From NCBI GenBank assembly GCA_964200075.2, contig CAXNAA020000192.1:1-24717 (forward strand): a DNA stretch of 24,717 bases, given 5' to 3'. Shown here piece after piece: positions 1 through 9,934 of this stretch (positions within the stretch are counted from its first letter, which is position 1; each line of letters starts with the position of its first letter). This stretch comes from Sphacelaria rigidula (taxonomy: Eukaryota; Phaeophyceae; Sphacelariales). Under the pieces are notes generated by a model. That model saw nothing but the letters and a program-made list of their open reading frames with translations. It was not told the DNA's origin and did no database searches. The translations under genes were made by a program, and so were the position numbers.

Positions 1-12
1 GGGGGGGGGGGG

Positions 13-60
<48 letters not shown>
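1..60. repeat. Poly-G tract at window start
   Basis: Sixty bases that are all G except a single C at position 13. Such a run at the end of a sequence is often a sequencing or assembly product, for example at a contig edge or a poly-G read tail, but it could be a real G-rich simple repeat. It contains no coding information. Confidence 0.95.
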
Positions 61-61
<1 letters not shown>

Positions 62-521
62 GTGAGAGTGAGGTTGAAGGTTCAAAGTTAAAAAAGAATG
101 TGGGATAGCTGGAGGACTCCTGACGAACAACAGCACACACTCCATCAACGGGTGAGATGCGCTCGAACCACAGCAAGAGAGACGCCGCACTTTTCACGAC
201 CTCAAAAAGACATGGCGACACGCAATTCAACACGTTCGAATATCCGAACGAATGTGTTTCGAGAACACAAACGGGGGAGACTCGAAACCCATCACCTCTC
301 AAGAGTGGTGACGGGCACAAGCACAATATCCAACCACATCGGACTGAAATTTGGGAAATCTCACTCCACGAACCTCAGAGCTTTTGACACTCGTCCAGCC
401 TTGCTTTTCCCCATCCCTTGGAATAAAAAAAACACCGCTCCTATTACTCCATATCTTCTAGAAAATCCTAGGCAAGGGGTGTCACCCCATCGTTGCCATC
501 CAAGACAAGATCCACGACCAT
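61..521. other. Stretch with no supported gene
   Basis: Both strands carry open frames here: one of 184 codons at 98-652 on the plus strand and one of 68 codons at 361-567 on the minus strand. Their composition is patternless and rich in His, Arg, Thr and Pro, and neither has convincing splice signals. I see no domain or RNA gene. Confidence 0.5.
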
Positions 522-653
522 TCAACGCCCGATCAACGCCCAAGCATACCAGAAAGACACTCGACACGATTTCAACAGCTCATAATTTCGCGTCTCGTCT
601 CTTCGCCCATGTCGTGCGATTCCCCCACTTCCGGCTTCCACCCCCACCCTAAA
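522..653 (-). CDS. Possible last exon of the large minus-strand gene
   Basis: An AG acceptor (dinucleotide at 654-655) sits behind a very long pyrimidine tract. Read in phase 0, which is what the preceding exon leaves at its donor at 1392-1391, the frame stays open for 43 codons and stops at TGA. The peptide begins FRVGVEAGSGG and is basic. Against it: the previous exon, if left unspliced, also stops after three more codons at 1381-1383, giving a C terminus ending PVKVLD, so this exon may not exist. A second frame here (ending RREIMSC) is also open but does not match the phase. Confidence 0.22.
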   Translation of the reverse strand, partial: FRVGVEAGSGGIARHGRRDETRNYELLKSCRVSFWYAWALIGR

Positions 654-655
654 CT

Positions 656-990
656 GAGAAAGTATGAAAGGAGATAGGAGGAAACCAATACGAAAAACTG
701 TCTATAGGTGAAGGCGCAGGGTAGGAAACGAAAGAAAAAGATATGAAAAAATAAGGGGAAAAGAAGCGCTGAGACGCAAAGTAGAAGAGGAAGAACGCCT
801 GAAGATATTCGGGGGGTTGAGAGAGGGGAGGAGGATGAAAACAGATCTGCATGGCCCAATGGAAGCGGCGAAAAAATTGAAACTGCGATTTCGGTAGGGG
901 GCCTGGACCTGCCGGAAATAAAAAGAGATATACGAGTAGTCGAGAGGAAGAGGAAGTAGATGCACAGAATTGCCCCTATGGAGAAGCAAT
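656..990 (-). other. Long pyrimidine-rich tract (minus strand)
   Basis: On the minus strand this stretch is strongly pyrimidine-biased over about 300 bases; the plus strand is correspondingly A/G-rich. It lies directly before the AG at 654-655. The hydrophobic open frames through it (minus, 572-1048 and neighbours) follow from this composition and are not taken as genes. It could be an extended intron 3' region, a noncoding spacer, or a purine-mirror tract able to adopt unusual DNA structure. Confidence 0.6.
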
Positions 991-1392
991 AGAGAGCACT
1001 ACTCATAAAAGTGGTAGAATCTGAAATATACAAGGAGGAGCGGGACATGCTAGAACGGAAAATGCGGGACGCGAAGGGAGGTGGCGTGGAATCATTCGAT
1101 GCACTAGACAGTAACGAGAAAATGATGGCTATACCAGAATATATATTGTGGCCACAGACAGCGAAACAGGACGGGGATAAGACATGTCAAGTGTTTTTGT
1201 GTACTGTATGGTATAACCGTGATGAGCACCGGCACGTTGGAAGTGTCTTTATTAGAAGTAGGAACGGCGCTCCGTCTCGAGAGGGATGCGTGGTCAATAG
1301 CCAAACGACTAAGGCAAGCAACAAATGAGTAACCCCCCCTCCTCCGCCAAACCCTAATATTTTGCCTGCAGGCTGCCGCATCAATCAAGTAC

Positions 1393-1594
1393 CTTTACTG
1401 GCAAAGCTACATCCGGCAGCGTGTAGACGAACCACTCCATGAACGCCAGATAGTTTTCTCGCTGCACGACCCTGTCCGCAGGGTCTTCGTACACGCCCAC
1501 CAGGAAGTACGCCAGAATTTCCGAACGCTGTGCATCGAATACCTCGGCCGCGTATCGATCGCTGTCGTCTGGCAGATAGTGGCTCTCTGTCATG
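1393..1594 (-). CDS. Exon of large unrecognised gene (C-terminal helical part)
   Basis: A 202-base exon of 67 codons after one carry-in base. The acceptor reads TTCACTGCAG and the donor AAAG|GTACTT. The carried-in base C joins the two bases AG left by the exon at 1852-2000 to give a Ser codon, so the phases agree. The peptide is acidic and looks helical, with short motifs DDSDRYAAEVFD, YFLVGVYEDPADR and FMEWFVYTLPDVALP. The internal ATG at 1593 is just the second codon of the spliced frame and need not be a start. I do not recognise the family. If the donor is not used, translation stops at 1381. Confidence 0.72.
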
Positions 1595-1851
1595 CTGCAG
1601 TGAACGGGACGGATGTAGGTAGGTGCCGAGCAGTGGTGAGATAAATGCCGAAAATTACTGACGTACGGCTTTCGGCACCGTATGCCTCACGTTCAGTACG
1701 GCGCACTTTCATTGAGTATCACGGTACGGTAACTCAATCGTGCAAGTTGTGTTCGCCAAAAGCAGGTGCGAAACACCCCCATCTTGAGGCTAGCACAAAT
1801 CCGTGTGCGTGGAAATGTCACCACGAATGAGAGGTACAGCTCCGACCTCAC

Positions 1852-2000
1852 CTCATTAGTCGGCACAGCAGGTCGAATGCCACCTCCGACGGGTTAGCCG
1901 TGAAGCATCCTACCCACACTGCAGCGCACACCTCCCTCACTGAATTTTCCGAGAGCAGCAACACCTCTAGTGGCGGGATCAGGGTAGTGCATCCTTTTAC
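1852..2000 (-). CDS. Exon of large unrecognised gene
   Basis: A 149-base exon of 49 codons plus two bases. The acceptor is CTCGTGCAG|GTA and the donor is AATGAG|GTGAGG, close to consensus. It enters in phase 0, matching the exon at 4194-4424, and leaves two bases, matching the exon at 1393-1594. The peptide looks like packed amphipathic helices: PPLEVLLLSENSVREV, then AAVWVGCFTANPSEVAFDLL. Three Cys are present but no known Cys motif. An alpha-helical repeat or scaffold region is a guess from composition only. Confidence 0.75.
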
Positions 2001-3214
2001 CTGCACGAGCACAAAAAGGCAAATCCAAAGCCATAGGCGTGTGTGAGGGGGGGAGGAAACAAGGATGAAATGGAGCAGAAGAAAAAAGAAAGGGGGCTCG
2101 ATTGCACGTGACATCGGTCCTTGGAAAACGTCCGCAGCACGTGTGGATGACCGGCCGGTAGAACGATGGTATAATAGCTCATACTACTGCATGAGCCACG
2201 CGTTGACTTTTCGTGTACACATTTAGTTGCGCCATAGTTCCAAACCCTTTCATAGCCGCAGCGCAAATGCTTTTTCATCAAAAAAATGTACTCAAAACTT
2301 GGCCAGTCACATTGGCACATTACTCGCCGACCGAAGTAAAACGGTAAAAGATCAGCGTCAATGATGGAACTGTAGCGTGGATGAACTGTGTGCTAGAGGG
2401 AAACGCGTCCGCCCAGGTATCATAGTGCAACCATCTGTGCGGGCACGGCTCAAGAGCACGGTGGTTCATGAGCAAGTAGTTTTGGGGGGGGGTAATTATT
2501 TGATTTTAGTGAAGAAAAAGTACTGCTCGCCACTAGCCCCTCCAAGGCCTCTCGACAGCAGGTGCACCTGCATAAAAAGGCATTTGAGCCCACATAGATC
2601 AACATATTTATTGTACAACGAAAGCAGCACGTACGCGAGGGAGGGAAAAGGCTGGCAAGCACGCAACGACCAGCTGGTGCAGCGAGGGATTTGGTGTAGC
2701 ACGCCCCCTATGTCGAGTTATCGACGGTGGCGGATGTGTCCCTGCGATCAGCGTACTCTTGTATTGCGTTTGCCTCCAGGTCAATCAAACGTGCCCATCG
2801 ACTAGAAGTGTGCTGTGGCTGCCCACCCATCAGGCCATACTGGCCTGTATCACCAGTACTCAACAGTAGCGATAGACACGTTACTTTCTGCCATCACGAA
2901 CACGTGACTCTCTGTGGACACGTATTCCCAACATATGTCGCCGTTTCACTCGCATCACGTCGGGCGCAACCTCTGCGACGAGCACGATGCGTACGAGGCT
3001 TCTGCGTTGCACGGTGACTATTGCACTGCACCGCCTGTGCTATGCATGAATGTTCCGCCGGCACTATAGAGCTCAACCTACGTAGCTCTACTACTGCACT
3101 GCGTTTTTCATTCGCAAGAGTTTTACCACCTCGCGCCTCCGAGATTTTCATTCGGCACCACTTGCATTTTGAGTCAAATCGATTCACTGGTATGCAAAGG
3201 TCACATTTACGGCA

Positions 3215-3241
3215 CGTTGCGGCACGCACCGTGCCGCAACG
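3215..3241. repeat. Perfect 12-bp inverted repeat with 3-base loop
   Basis: The left arm CGTTGCGGCACG (3215-3226) is followed by CAC and the exact reverse complement CGTGCCGCAACG (3230-3241). The stem is GC-rich and would form a very stable hairpin in DNA or RNA. It lies in an intron on the minus-strand gene model. No U-run follows on either strand, so it is not a bacterial-type terminator. Confidence 0.9.
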
Positions 3242-3349
3242 CGTTCTCCCTCGAATCAGCACCTGGGCGCCGACTCGAACAAAAACGACGCACACTTCTC
3301 TCATGTACTCACATTTTTCTTGCTCGAGGGCTCATGGTCCTCCTTCGTT

Positions 3350-3413
3350 GGGGTTAGGTGAGGTTAGGATTAGCGCCAGCGTTAGGGTTAGGGTTAGGGT
3401 ACACTAAGGTTAG
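3350..3413 (+). repeat. Interstitial telomere-like (TTAGGG) tract
   Basis: Positions 3381-3400 hold tandem GTTAGG/TTAGGG units. Degenerate relatives flank them on both sides: GGGGTTAGGTGAGGTTAGG to the left and AAGGTTAG to the right. The core is three to four hexamers. The tract is internal, with protein-like exons on both sides, so it is an interstitial tract, not a chromosome end. Confidence 0.8.
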
Positions 3414-4193
3414 TCTTTGTGTCAAGATCCAAAAGCGCCAGAGGTGACAGACGACTCTCCGTGTATTGTTGACCTACCTGCACGTACGTGCCGTATGTGT
3501 CTTGTACATTCTGAGTGTTACGCCGGTTATAGAGACGTTGACTACGCCCGCTAACGACCAACACCTCCAACGGACCTTTTCGGTCGCTGGTAGTCCATGG
3601 TTGCTCACGGGTTAGCTTGACCCCTTTTTGTCGGAAAGAACTCGTGTTTTATTCTCAAGGGATCAACGTATCTTGCACCCGGCTCGTACCAAAACGTAGT
3701 ATACTATCGAACAGGGGATGATGAACCATCAGCGCTCCAGAATCTCGTCGACCGTCGTCGAACCTTTTGTTGACACATGTCCTTCCGTCTTTCGCGGCGG
3801 AAACTAATGAATTAAAACCACTCCTGTAGCTATTCTAGTTCCAACCTGGCCAGTAATGAACGAACCACCAAGGCGCATGTCGCACAAGTTCAATACCACC
3901 ACAGCGAGAGGCTGCGACAACGCCAGCAGAGTATAGTTTGTTTTTGGATGTGTGTTCGACATGGTCATTTTGTTCTTCTTCATCCACTATTTACTGTATC
4001 TTCTCGTCTCCAACTATTTGGCTCGATCCACTCTAGCCTCTCGGCGCTTTTTTCACACACAACCTCTCGAAAAGTCTATGAAACTATGCTCCAAAACAGT
4101 CATGACGTGGCACTACTCAGATCACCTAGAACGATATAGAAACGAGACAATTTCACAGCGAAGCCGCCAATCCACGCACACACGCACGCATAC

Positions 4194-4424
4194 CTTGAGG
4201 GCATTAGCCGTGAACGTGTTGTGGTCCATGCACGGCGTGCCCGATCGCGCGCAGTCTTGTGGCACATTGTACTGGTAAATGGGGTTGCATGGTTGCGCCT
4301 GGTAGTCTAGCGAGATGGTCCACTGTCCAGTGAAGGGGTCATTAAACAGCCAGGCCGATCGCAGCTGCGTCTCCGTTCCGCCGCCACCCCATCGATCTCG
4401 CACTGGCCAAGGATGCGCTTGCAT
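4194..4424 (-). CDS. Exon of large unrecognised gene
   Basis: A 231-base exon of 77 codons, phase 0 at both ends. The acceptor is GAAGCAG|ATG after a mixed pyrimidine tract and the donor is CTCAAG|GTATGC. The peptide opens with a basic WPVRDRWGGGG stretch, then reads AWLFNDPFTGQWTISLDY, and ends with three closely spaced Cys in QPCNPIYQYNVPQDC and SGTPC. The ATG at its first codon is an internal Met in this model. The aromatic-rich, alternating pattern suggests beta structure followed by a Cys-stabilised loop. No family is recognised. Confidence 0.75.
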
Positions 4425-5212
4425 CTGCTTCCAACAGCAGCACAACGCAGAAGGGAGGGGGAAAATGTTGCGAGTGAAATAAAGAAGCAAAAATGGAGTA
4501 AAATAAGCATAAGAGAACACAAATCGAGGAAGAAACACAACACAAAAATACGCGGGTCTCGACCTTCAATGGTGTGAAGGAAGGATGGTCACGTTAAGGT
4601 ATACCGGAGCAAAATGAAGACGGACTGTTTCAGGAACACATGCTGCAGCAGTGTAAACTGCCTAAAATAAGGCCATCCGATCGACCCGAGACATCAAAAT
4701 ATTAGATCCATGATTGCAACCCTTGCAGGTGTACCTGAAAGGGTCTACTTTTCTTCTGACTATACCTCAACCTAAGGGAAGTACCTGGAAGTGGCGAACA
4801 GAAACTACCTGGATTTTGCTTGGAACCTTCACAACAAACTCTGCAAAAGCAACCGGCTCCTTTTGCCTCCCCACTAGGGACGTTTCGAACGCGGCAATGC
4901 TCGATAGAAATCTCAATCCACATAGTAGAATGAAGACACGGGCAGTTCCTATTTTGAAAAAATCGCGCACTGCACTGTGTTGCGCTGTTGCGCACCACGG
5001 AAACACCCGATGATGACCGTACACGTGTGTTCGTGCGGTGACGTTTGCCACCCAACCTTACCCCATGCTCAAGAAAAGCACCAACACAATGAACCCAATG
5101 GCAAATTGAAACCACACACGCACGTACACCAGTACTCGAGTGCGAGCGCGATAAACAGCACAGCGGTCGTGGCTAGAGAATATTGGAGATACGAAAAATG
5201 GACGCAGCAGAC

Positions 5213-5380
5213 CTGCCGGTAGAGGAACTTCTTGTTGTGCGTGACGGTCTGCTTCTCGTACATGCCCAGCACGCGTCCGAACACGCCCGATCGCTCGGTC
5301 TCGAAGACATAAACAATGTCGCTGTTCGGCCTCCAGTTCAGAGTGAAGTCTTTGATCAGTCGGTCTTTTGGGGGTTTCAC
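5213..5380 (-). CDS. Exon of large unrecognised gene
   Basis: A 168-base exon of exactly 56 codons, phase 0 at both ends. The acceptor follows a CT-repeat-like tract and reads GCTGACAG|GTG; the donor is CGGCAG|GTCTGC. The peptide runs from PPKDRLIKDFTLNWRPNSD through VYVFETERSGVFGRVLGMYE to KKFLYRQ. Alternating hydrophobic residues and aromatic positions suggest a beta-rich fold. It joins in phase with 6009-6293 upstream and 4194-4424 downstream. I cannot name a domain. Confidence 0.78.
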
Positions 5381-6008
5381 CTGTCAGCGACCGAAGAGAG
5401 AGGGAGAGAGAGAGAAATTAAAACAATTTTGTTCGCGGTCGATGTGGGTACCCTTCGTGTTCAGCGCAACTTCTTCACCCCACCTAGCTCCGGATTGGCC
5501 TTCACACGGGACTTCGAGGTGGACCGAACTCGCCGTTGGTGAACAATCACTTCAGATACGCATCGCTAGACAAGAGGCAGACTGCGAAAAAAACACGGCA
5601 GCGGTTCTCTCTAGCACGTCTTGGCCAAAAAATAAAATCATTTGGTGCTGCCCACGGAATATATGGGGCAAGACACCCTGCGAAAAATGCGACCAAAACA
5701 GCACGCCTGATGTCATGACAAGAGTGTACACAACCGTCGTGGACAGCAAATATCCCCCCCCCCCTCGCCCCCCCAGCTCGCGCTTCATTCCACTCGCCAA
5801 ACACATCACGGCGCTTCGCGCTTGGTGATAGGTTGTGAGCCTGGCTCGGCGAAAACCCAGCGTGCTCCGTCCCGGCTTCGTAGGGATGCGAGATCAATGG
5901 TATATGACCATGGCATGCAAAATCATGAGTACAGCCCCCCACACATACCTACCCGACCTGCGACCTACAGAATGTCTGTGTGCCCACGGCTGTTCACTCC
6001 ATACCCAC
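5381..6008 (-). other. Intron of the minus-strand gene
   Basis: The flanking exons agree in phase 0. The acceptor side has a (GA)n tract on the plus strand (about 5396-5412), read as a CT-rich tract on the coding strand. An 11-base C run lies at 5754-5764. A 131-codon minus frame and a 170-codon plus frame overlap here, but neither has protein-like composition. Confidence 0.55.
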
Positions 6009-6293
6009 CTCACAACCGTGTTGGAACTCTATCTCCATGATACGGTGCTCGATCCCGTTGTCACTTGTCCATTCGTGACAGTTACTGGTCGGATACAGCA
6101 TCGGCCCCTCGGGGGAAAGCTCCAGTTCCCACCAATGATTGGGCACGCGATCCTTTTTGCCCCCCCCGGGTGTGCCCGCTCCCCCAGATGACCCCCCCAC
6201 CGCCGGGGCGCCGTCGGCAGAAGCAGCTGAGCCTCTGCTGCGTCCTGCCCCGCCGGAGGTGGGCACGATGGTACCCACGCCCCCGCCCACGCC
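6009..6293 (-). CDS. Exon: Gly/Ser-rich linker leading into a globular segment
   Basis: A 285-base exon of 95 codons when the acceptor GGGAG|GGC is used; an acceptor four bases earlier (CCCAG|GG) would need a different incoming phase. The donor TGTGAG|GTGGGT leaves phase 0. The first half is low complexity (Gly, Ser, Ala, Pro). The second half is ordered: basic KKDRVPNHWWELEL, then LYPTSNCHEWTSDNG and HRIMEIEFQHGCE. The switch from linker to Trp-rich globular sequence marks the likely start of a folded domain that runs through the next four exons. Confidence 0.75.
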
Positions 6294-7808
6294 CTCCCTG
6301 GGAAGGACGAGGATAAGGACGGGGCGGGGTCACAACAAAAGGGGGCGATGGTTTGCATCAAACTCTGATGATATACTCAGATCGGGGTGACCTTCGCTTC
6401 CCTTTTCCTCTTTCTGCAATTAAATTTTTGAGTCTCGCATATGTATCTACACGATTCACGCACTAAACAAAAACGCTCACTTACGTGTACGTACATTCAA
6501 AACAGACTTGTGGGTGTGTGTCTCTACTGTGAGGGGTGTTGGGTCAAATCGCACTGATGAAAAAATGTCGTAATTCTGTGCAAGAACTTTAAACGCATTC
6601 ATTTTGGGGCGAGGACCACGATCATCCCTTCAACAGGGGGGCGCAATGTTTTCAGTCTCGACTATACCGATGCACCACTTTATACCTTGATTGCTAAAAT
6701 CTATTCAGGGTCAAAAGGGTTAACAGATGGACATCTAGTGTCATCCTTGTCGGCCAAGCGATGAAAAAGGTGACGTGAACCACATCTCGAGTATCAGTTC
6801 AGTGCACTGCTTTTTACATATATATCATCAGCGTCCCATCACGAAAGGACAAACCCCCCTCTACAGGATTGAAAGTACGATCGTGCACAAGCGTGCGCTT
6901 GTTTCCCCCCCCATTTTTCGAGCCCTTGCGCACCGGAACTCTTTCCGGAAGCGCATCACCGGTCACTCTTCGACACTGGAACATGATCCCGACGCTGTAG
7001 CTGAGCTGCTCCTATACGTATGCGAGAGCACCACTCCCGATAAAAAAACGTACGGTGTACTTTTGTAGTTCCCAGCAAAGCCTCGACTCATGAGCATCGT
7101 TCTTCCGTCCAGCAACCTGGCGGCTGAGGGTCCCTGCCCTTAAGCGCGGCCTTCAGATGGATGAGTCGCAACTTGCTTCGACAGCCTTCCTCATTGCAGG
7201 GTTTTCTCACTTCAAGATCTGGCATGGGCCTGTCAAGGGGTTTCCTTTCAAGGTCTTCTTGAACTGCCGTCTGATTTCACCGTTCTTCTCCATTCCACCT
7301 AACCTGTGTCCTCAGTCTTTCCTCTTCAACTTTGCCGATTTTCTCAACTTGTTCATTTCACGAATGCTCACGTATGCTTGTCTTTACATTACTTTAGGTA
7401 CTATGCGTACGTCCCATCACGTGAACCGCGGCTTGATCCGTAGCAAATCCACCGAAATGTTCGATTATCAGTCTCATCATCGATCACTGCTTAACCAAGG
7501 CAGTTTTTCTCCACACACTCGACAGGTAGCACCACGGGTAGTTGTGAATAAGTGCCGCCGGGCGCCAAATGGATGCAACTCCATTTTCTTGCTACATCAT
7601 ATCATGTTACGACGCGCCCTGGTGGTGTAATAGGCCATTTGGCCATCGCGAGAGGTCGGGCAAGGTCTACTTGTAATCAGATGAGACATGTGATGAAAAA
7701 AAAACGCTCAGAAGGGGGGGGATGGTTCGCTATCATTCCCGTTTGTGTGAAATCGTGTAAAATCCAGCTTAGTTGCACCCGGCCACGGGGAATAATCGGG
7801 AGTATGAC
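6294..7808 (-). other. Intron-like stretch of 1.5 kb; no gene supported
   Basis: The minus strand has almost no long open frame here. Plus-strand frames at 6775-7068 and 7157-7630 are open but have no splice signals or recognisable sequence features that persuade me. A small missed exon would explain the uncertainty about the acceptor at 6293/6297. Confidence 0.45.
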
Positions 7809-8004
7809 CTGGAGACGTTGAAAACGCATACCCGCAGTGAAAAGAATCGGCATGCTGGGCATGTTCACGGCAGGAACGCCCCGGACATCGCATGTAGAAG
7901 CTCCGACATCCATTTCTGTTGGGCGGGATGGTACCCCATTGTTGCTGCCATCAAAGAGGTGCCGAATCACAGCATCTCTCTCCGGAGTGTTGAAATTATT
8001 GCGT
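7809..8004 (-). CDS. Exon of large unrecognised gene (boundaries uncertain)
   Basis: The minus frame is open from an ATG at 8039. The upstream exon leaves two bases (AG), which fits acceptors at 8005-8006 (GTCAAG|A) or about 8025 (GGGAG|T). The ATG at 8039 could otherwise be a start codon, since a stop lies just upstream. Donors are CTCCAG|GTCATA at 7809 (phase 0, matches the next exon) or GCGG|GTATGC at 7832. The peptide includes RNNFNTPERDAVIRHLFDG, then VPSRPTEMDVGASTCDVRG and PSMPILFTAG. It looks partly ordered. Family unknown. Confidence 0.6.
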
Positions 8005-8254
8005 CTTGACATCGAGGAATCACTCCCAGTCGATGACATAACTCAGCAGAAGGTGGGGAGGCTCTTCAACCGAGAGTCGAAGCTGGGGTGTTGATTTCAA
8101 CGACTTGAGGTGGGACTGGACACGCGGTTTCGGTAGGTACTGTAAAGAGACCGGTTCTGTGCGTTCCGCGCAAGTGCGGCGAAACCGAGGGAAAAAACGG
8201 TTCGGGACAAGAGTGAAATAGGCCCGAGTTAAGACGCATTTTGGCCTTACCGAT

Positions 8255-8279
8255 CTTATATTACGGAACGGAGGGAGTA
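8255..8279 (-). mobile_element. Stowaway-type MITE terminus (single end)
   Basis: Read on the minus strand, 8279-8255 is TACTCCCTCCGTTCC followed by GTAATATAAG. It has a TA dinucleotide followed by the CTCCCTCCGT(T/C)CC terminal motif of Stowaway/mariner-type elements, known mainly from plants, including the usual continuation toward ATATAAG. I could not find the opposite terminus within about 300 bp on either side, so this is a solo or decayed end. It lies in the intron between the exons at 8398-8608 and 7809-8004. Confidence 0.5.
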
Positions 8280-8397
8280 TATTTTAGGAGGAGGATTCGC
8301 AGATTCAAATCAAGCCGCAAGCTCTCGGTTTGACACACGCTGAAACAAACTAACTGATTTCCGCAGCCAATCGAGCTCGAGGTGATCGCATACATAC

Positions 8398-8608
8398 CTC
8401 CAAGATGCAGAGTCCCTGGGTCGTTTACGAAGTGGGTCCTCCTCCACGGGACTGCCACCGTTCGACATCTCTCCCTTGACTACCCCACCACCTCCCTGAC
8501 GGCCTTGAGCACCACCAGCGCCTGCCCACGATATCTCGCTTGACCCCCTCCTGCCCGCCCCCCCTGGCGACCCCATCGCAGAGCCGGATGACGAGAACAT
8601 TCTCGATC
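8398..8608 (-). CDS. Exon: Gly/Ser-rich linker of large unrecognised gene
   Basis: A 211-base exon. The acceptor TTTTCTCCCAATGCAAG|GA is preceded by a pyrimidine tract, and the donor is TTGGAG|GTATGT. It carries in two bases that complete a Gly codon with the base left by 9203-9368, and it carries out two bases. The peptide is mostly low-complexity Gly/Ser/Ala (MFSSSGSAMGSPGGAG and similar), ending in the charged SPVEEDPLRKRPRDSASW. It is likely a disordered, possibly phosphorylated linker; the RKRPR cluster could be a nuclear-localisation-type basic patch, which is inference only. Confidence 0.75.
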
Positions 8609-9202
8609 CTTGCATTGGGAGAAAAGAAAAGTCGAAGACAGTATCTTGTTTCGATTGTCGCGGCCGGGGAGAGGGCCAAGAATTATGTAGTTAACCAAGC
8701 GCAGAAACGATGGAGGGGGTTCGAGAGTTCCTCTCTCGCCTTCGGTAGGGCGCACACTCGATATGCGGACTTTGCATCATTTGTTCAAGCCATGCTGTTC
8801 ACAAGGGAGCAGAGTCCCATGAGACGTGCCTAGAGTACAGTAGCTGCTTCGGCAAACAGTGATGCAGTACAAGTTCAATCGCGTCCGGGTACATGAACAG
8901 AGCAATTCGGGATCCAAGACACTCATGACTCAATTTTGTGTTTTTGCTGCTCTGAAAAAATGCCATCAAACGGTTGTGACTGATGCCACGTTTCAACCAC
9001 TGGCCAAATTCGGTGTCAACCTGAAAAACGTACAACGCATCAGTCAGATTGAAATCCAAGCGTCCCTACTGCGCATATATATACCATTGATTCCAAGCGC
9101 CAATTTTTTACTCGCTCTCATTGGCTTCACCCAGTGAAGAAAATCATGACTGACCACAATAAAACCGTGGTCGGCACGTCGTGGAGGGGACACTGCACGA
9201 AC

Positions 9203-9368
9203 CTGATTGACTACCAGATGGAGAAGCCCCCGACGTGTCTCCACCTTCACCACTCCCACCATTTTTGCTGTTCGCTCCCGTCCCCGACAGGCCTCCAAAG
9301 AGCCGAGAGGATCCGGAGCCCGGTGACGCCGACGCGTGCAGGCCGGGTACCGCGAAGACTCCGTCGGG
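9203..9368 (-). CDS. Exon: Gly/Ser-rich linker of large unrecognised gene
   Basis: A 166-base exon of 55 codons plus one base. The acceptor is AAAATCCAG|CCC and the donor is AATCAG|GTTCGT. It enters in phase 0 from 9935-10136, and the one base it leaves (G) completes a Gly codon with the next exon. The peptide starts PDGVFAVPGLHASASPGSG and continues as Gly/Ser/Asn/Thr low complexity, with no Cys within the exon. The exact phase match on both sides makes this one of the firmer exon calls despite its low-complexity content. Confidence 0.75.
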
Positions 9369-9934
9369 CTGGATTTTAGACAGTACGAGGAAAAAACTCA
9401 TGAAAACATGATGAGAGACCAATCACTATGCGCTTGATAGACTTTCATCACTACTCACGTGGTGGATCAACAGTTGGAAGGCGAGACGTGGAGGTGAAAT
9501 ATATGTTCATGGAACTTGTCGCCTTGTCCCCTCTTCGATTACAAAATTGCAGAGAAAAGTGTATTATGCTCTCTGTATTCACGACATATTTTCTCCGTAT
9601 TTTCGGGAATTCTGGAGTAATAGTGTGGATCGATAAGCTCTTGATGATGCCACGCCAGTTATATTTTGACAAAGATTTCACAGAATACCATGATGGTTTC
9701 GAGATTAGCTGAACTGAGATTTCTTGAGGCTCGCGTATGGAAGATGACCCTCTGGCCAAGGGGACCATGAGTGTCTCACGACGGCCGTCACGGGTATAAC
9801 AATTACCTCAGGAGACGAACAAAAGGGCAGGCATGCTGAGCACCCACCAAACACCCGTCCACTTACAAATCCCACCACTGCACCATGCAATCTGCCTCGC
9901 AAAAATGACATCAAAAATAAAATAAAAGCGTTAC

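Larger units (their letters stand above)
2001..4193 (-). other. Long intron of the minus-strand gene; no further gene seen
   Basis: The flanking exons join in phase 0, so this 2.2 kb reads as one intron. It contains a perfect 12-bp hairpin at 3215-3241 and a telomere-like tract at 3350-3413. Open frames on both strands (for example plus 3021-3407 and minus 2894-3304) overlap each other, have no splice-site support and show no recognisable protein features. Confidence 0.6.

Noticed and set aside
98-652. 184-codon plus-strand open frame
   Set aside because: Composition is patternless (His, Arg, Thr, Pro), there is no domain or splice support, and the minus strand here has its own possible exon.
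572-1048. 158-codon hydrophobic minus-strand frame resembling a membrane protein
   Set aside because: The hydrophobicity follows directly from the pyrimidine-rich composition; neighbouring minus frames look the same.
6139-6390. Several Pro/Arg-rich open frames on both strands
   Set aside because: They are shadows of the GC-rich Gly/Ser linker exon at 6009-6293.
7157-7630. 157-codon plus-strand frame
   Set aside because: Its ATG and Phe/Leu-rich start look attractive, but there is no motif, no splice pair and no partner exon on the plus strand.
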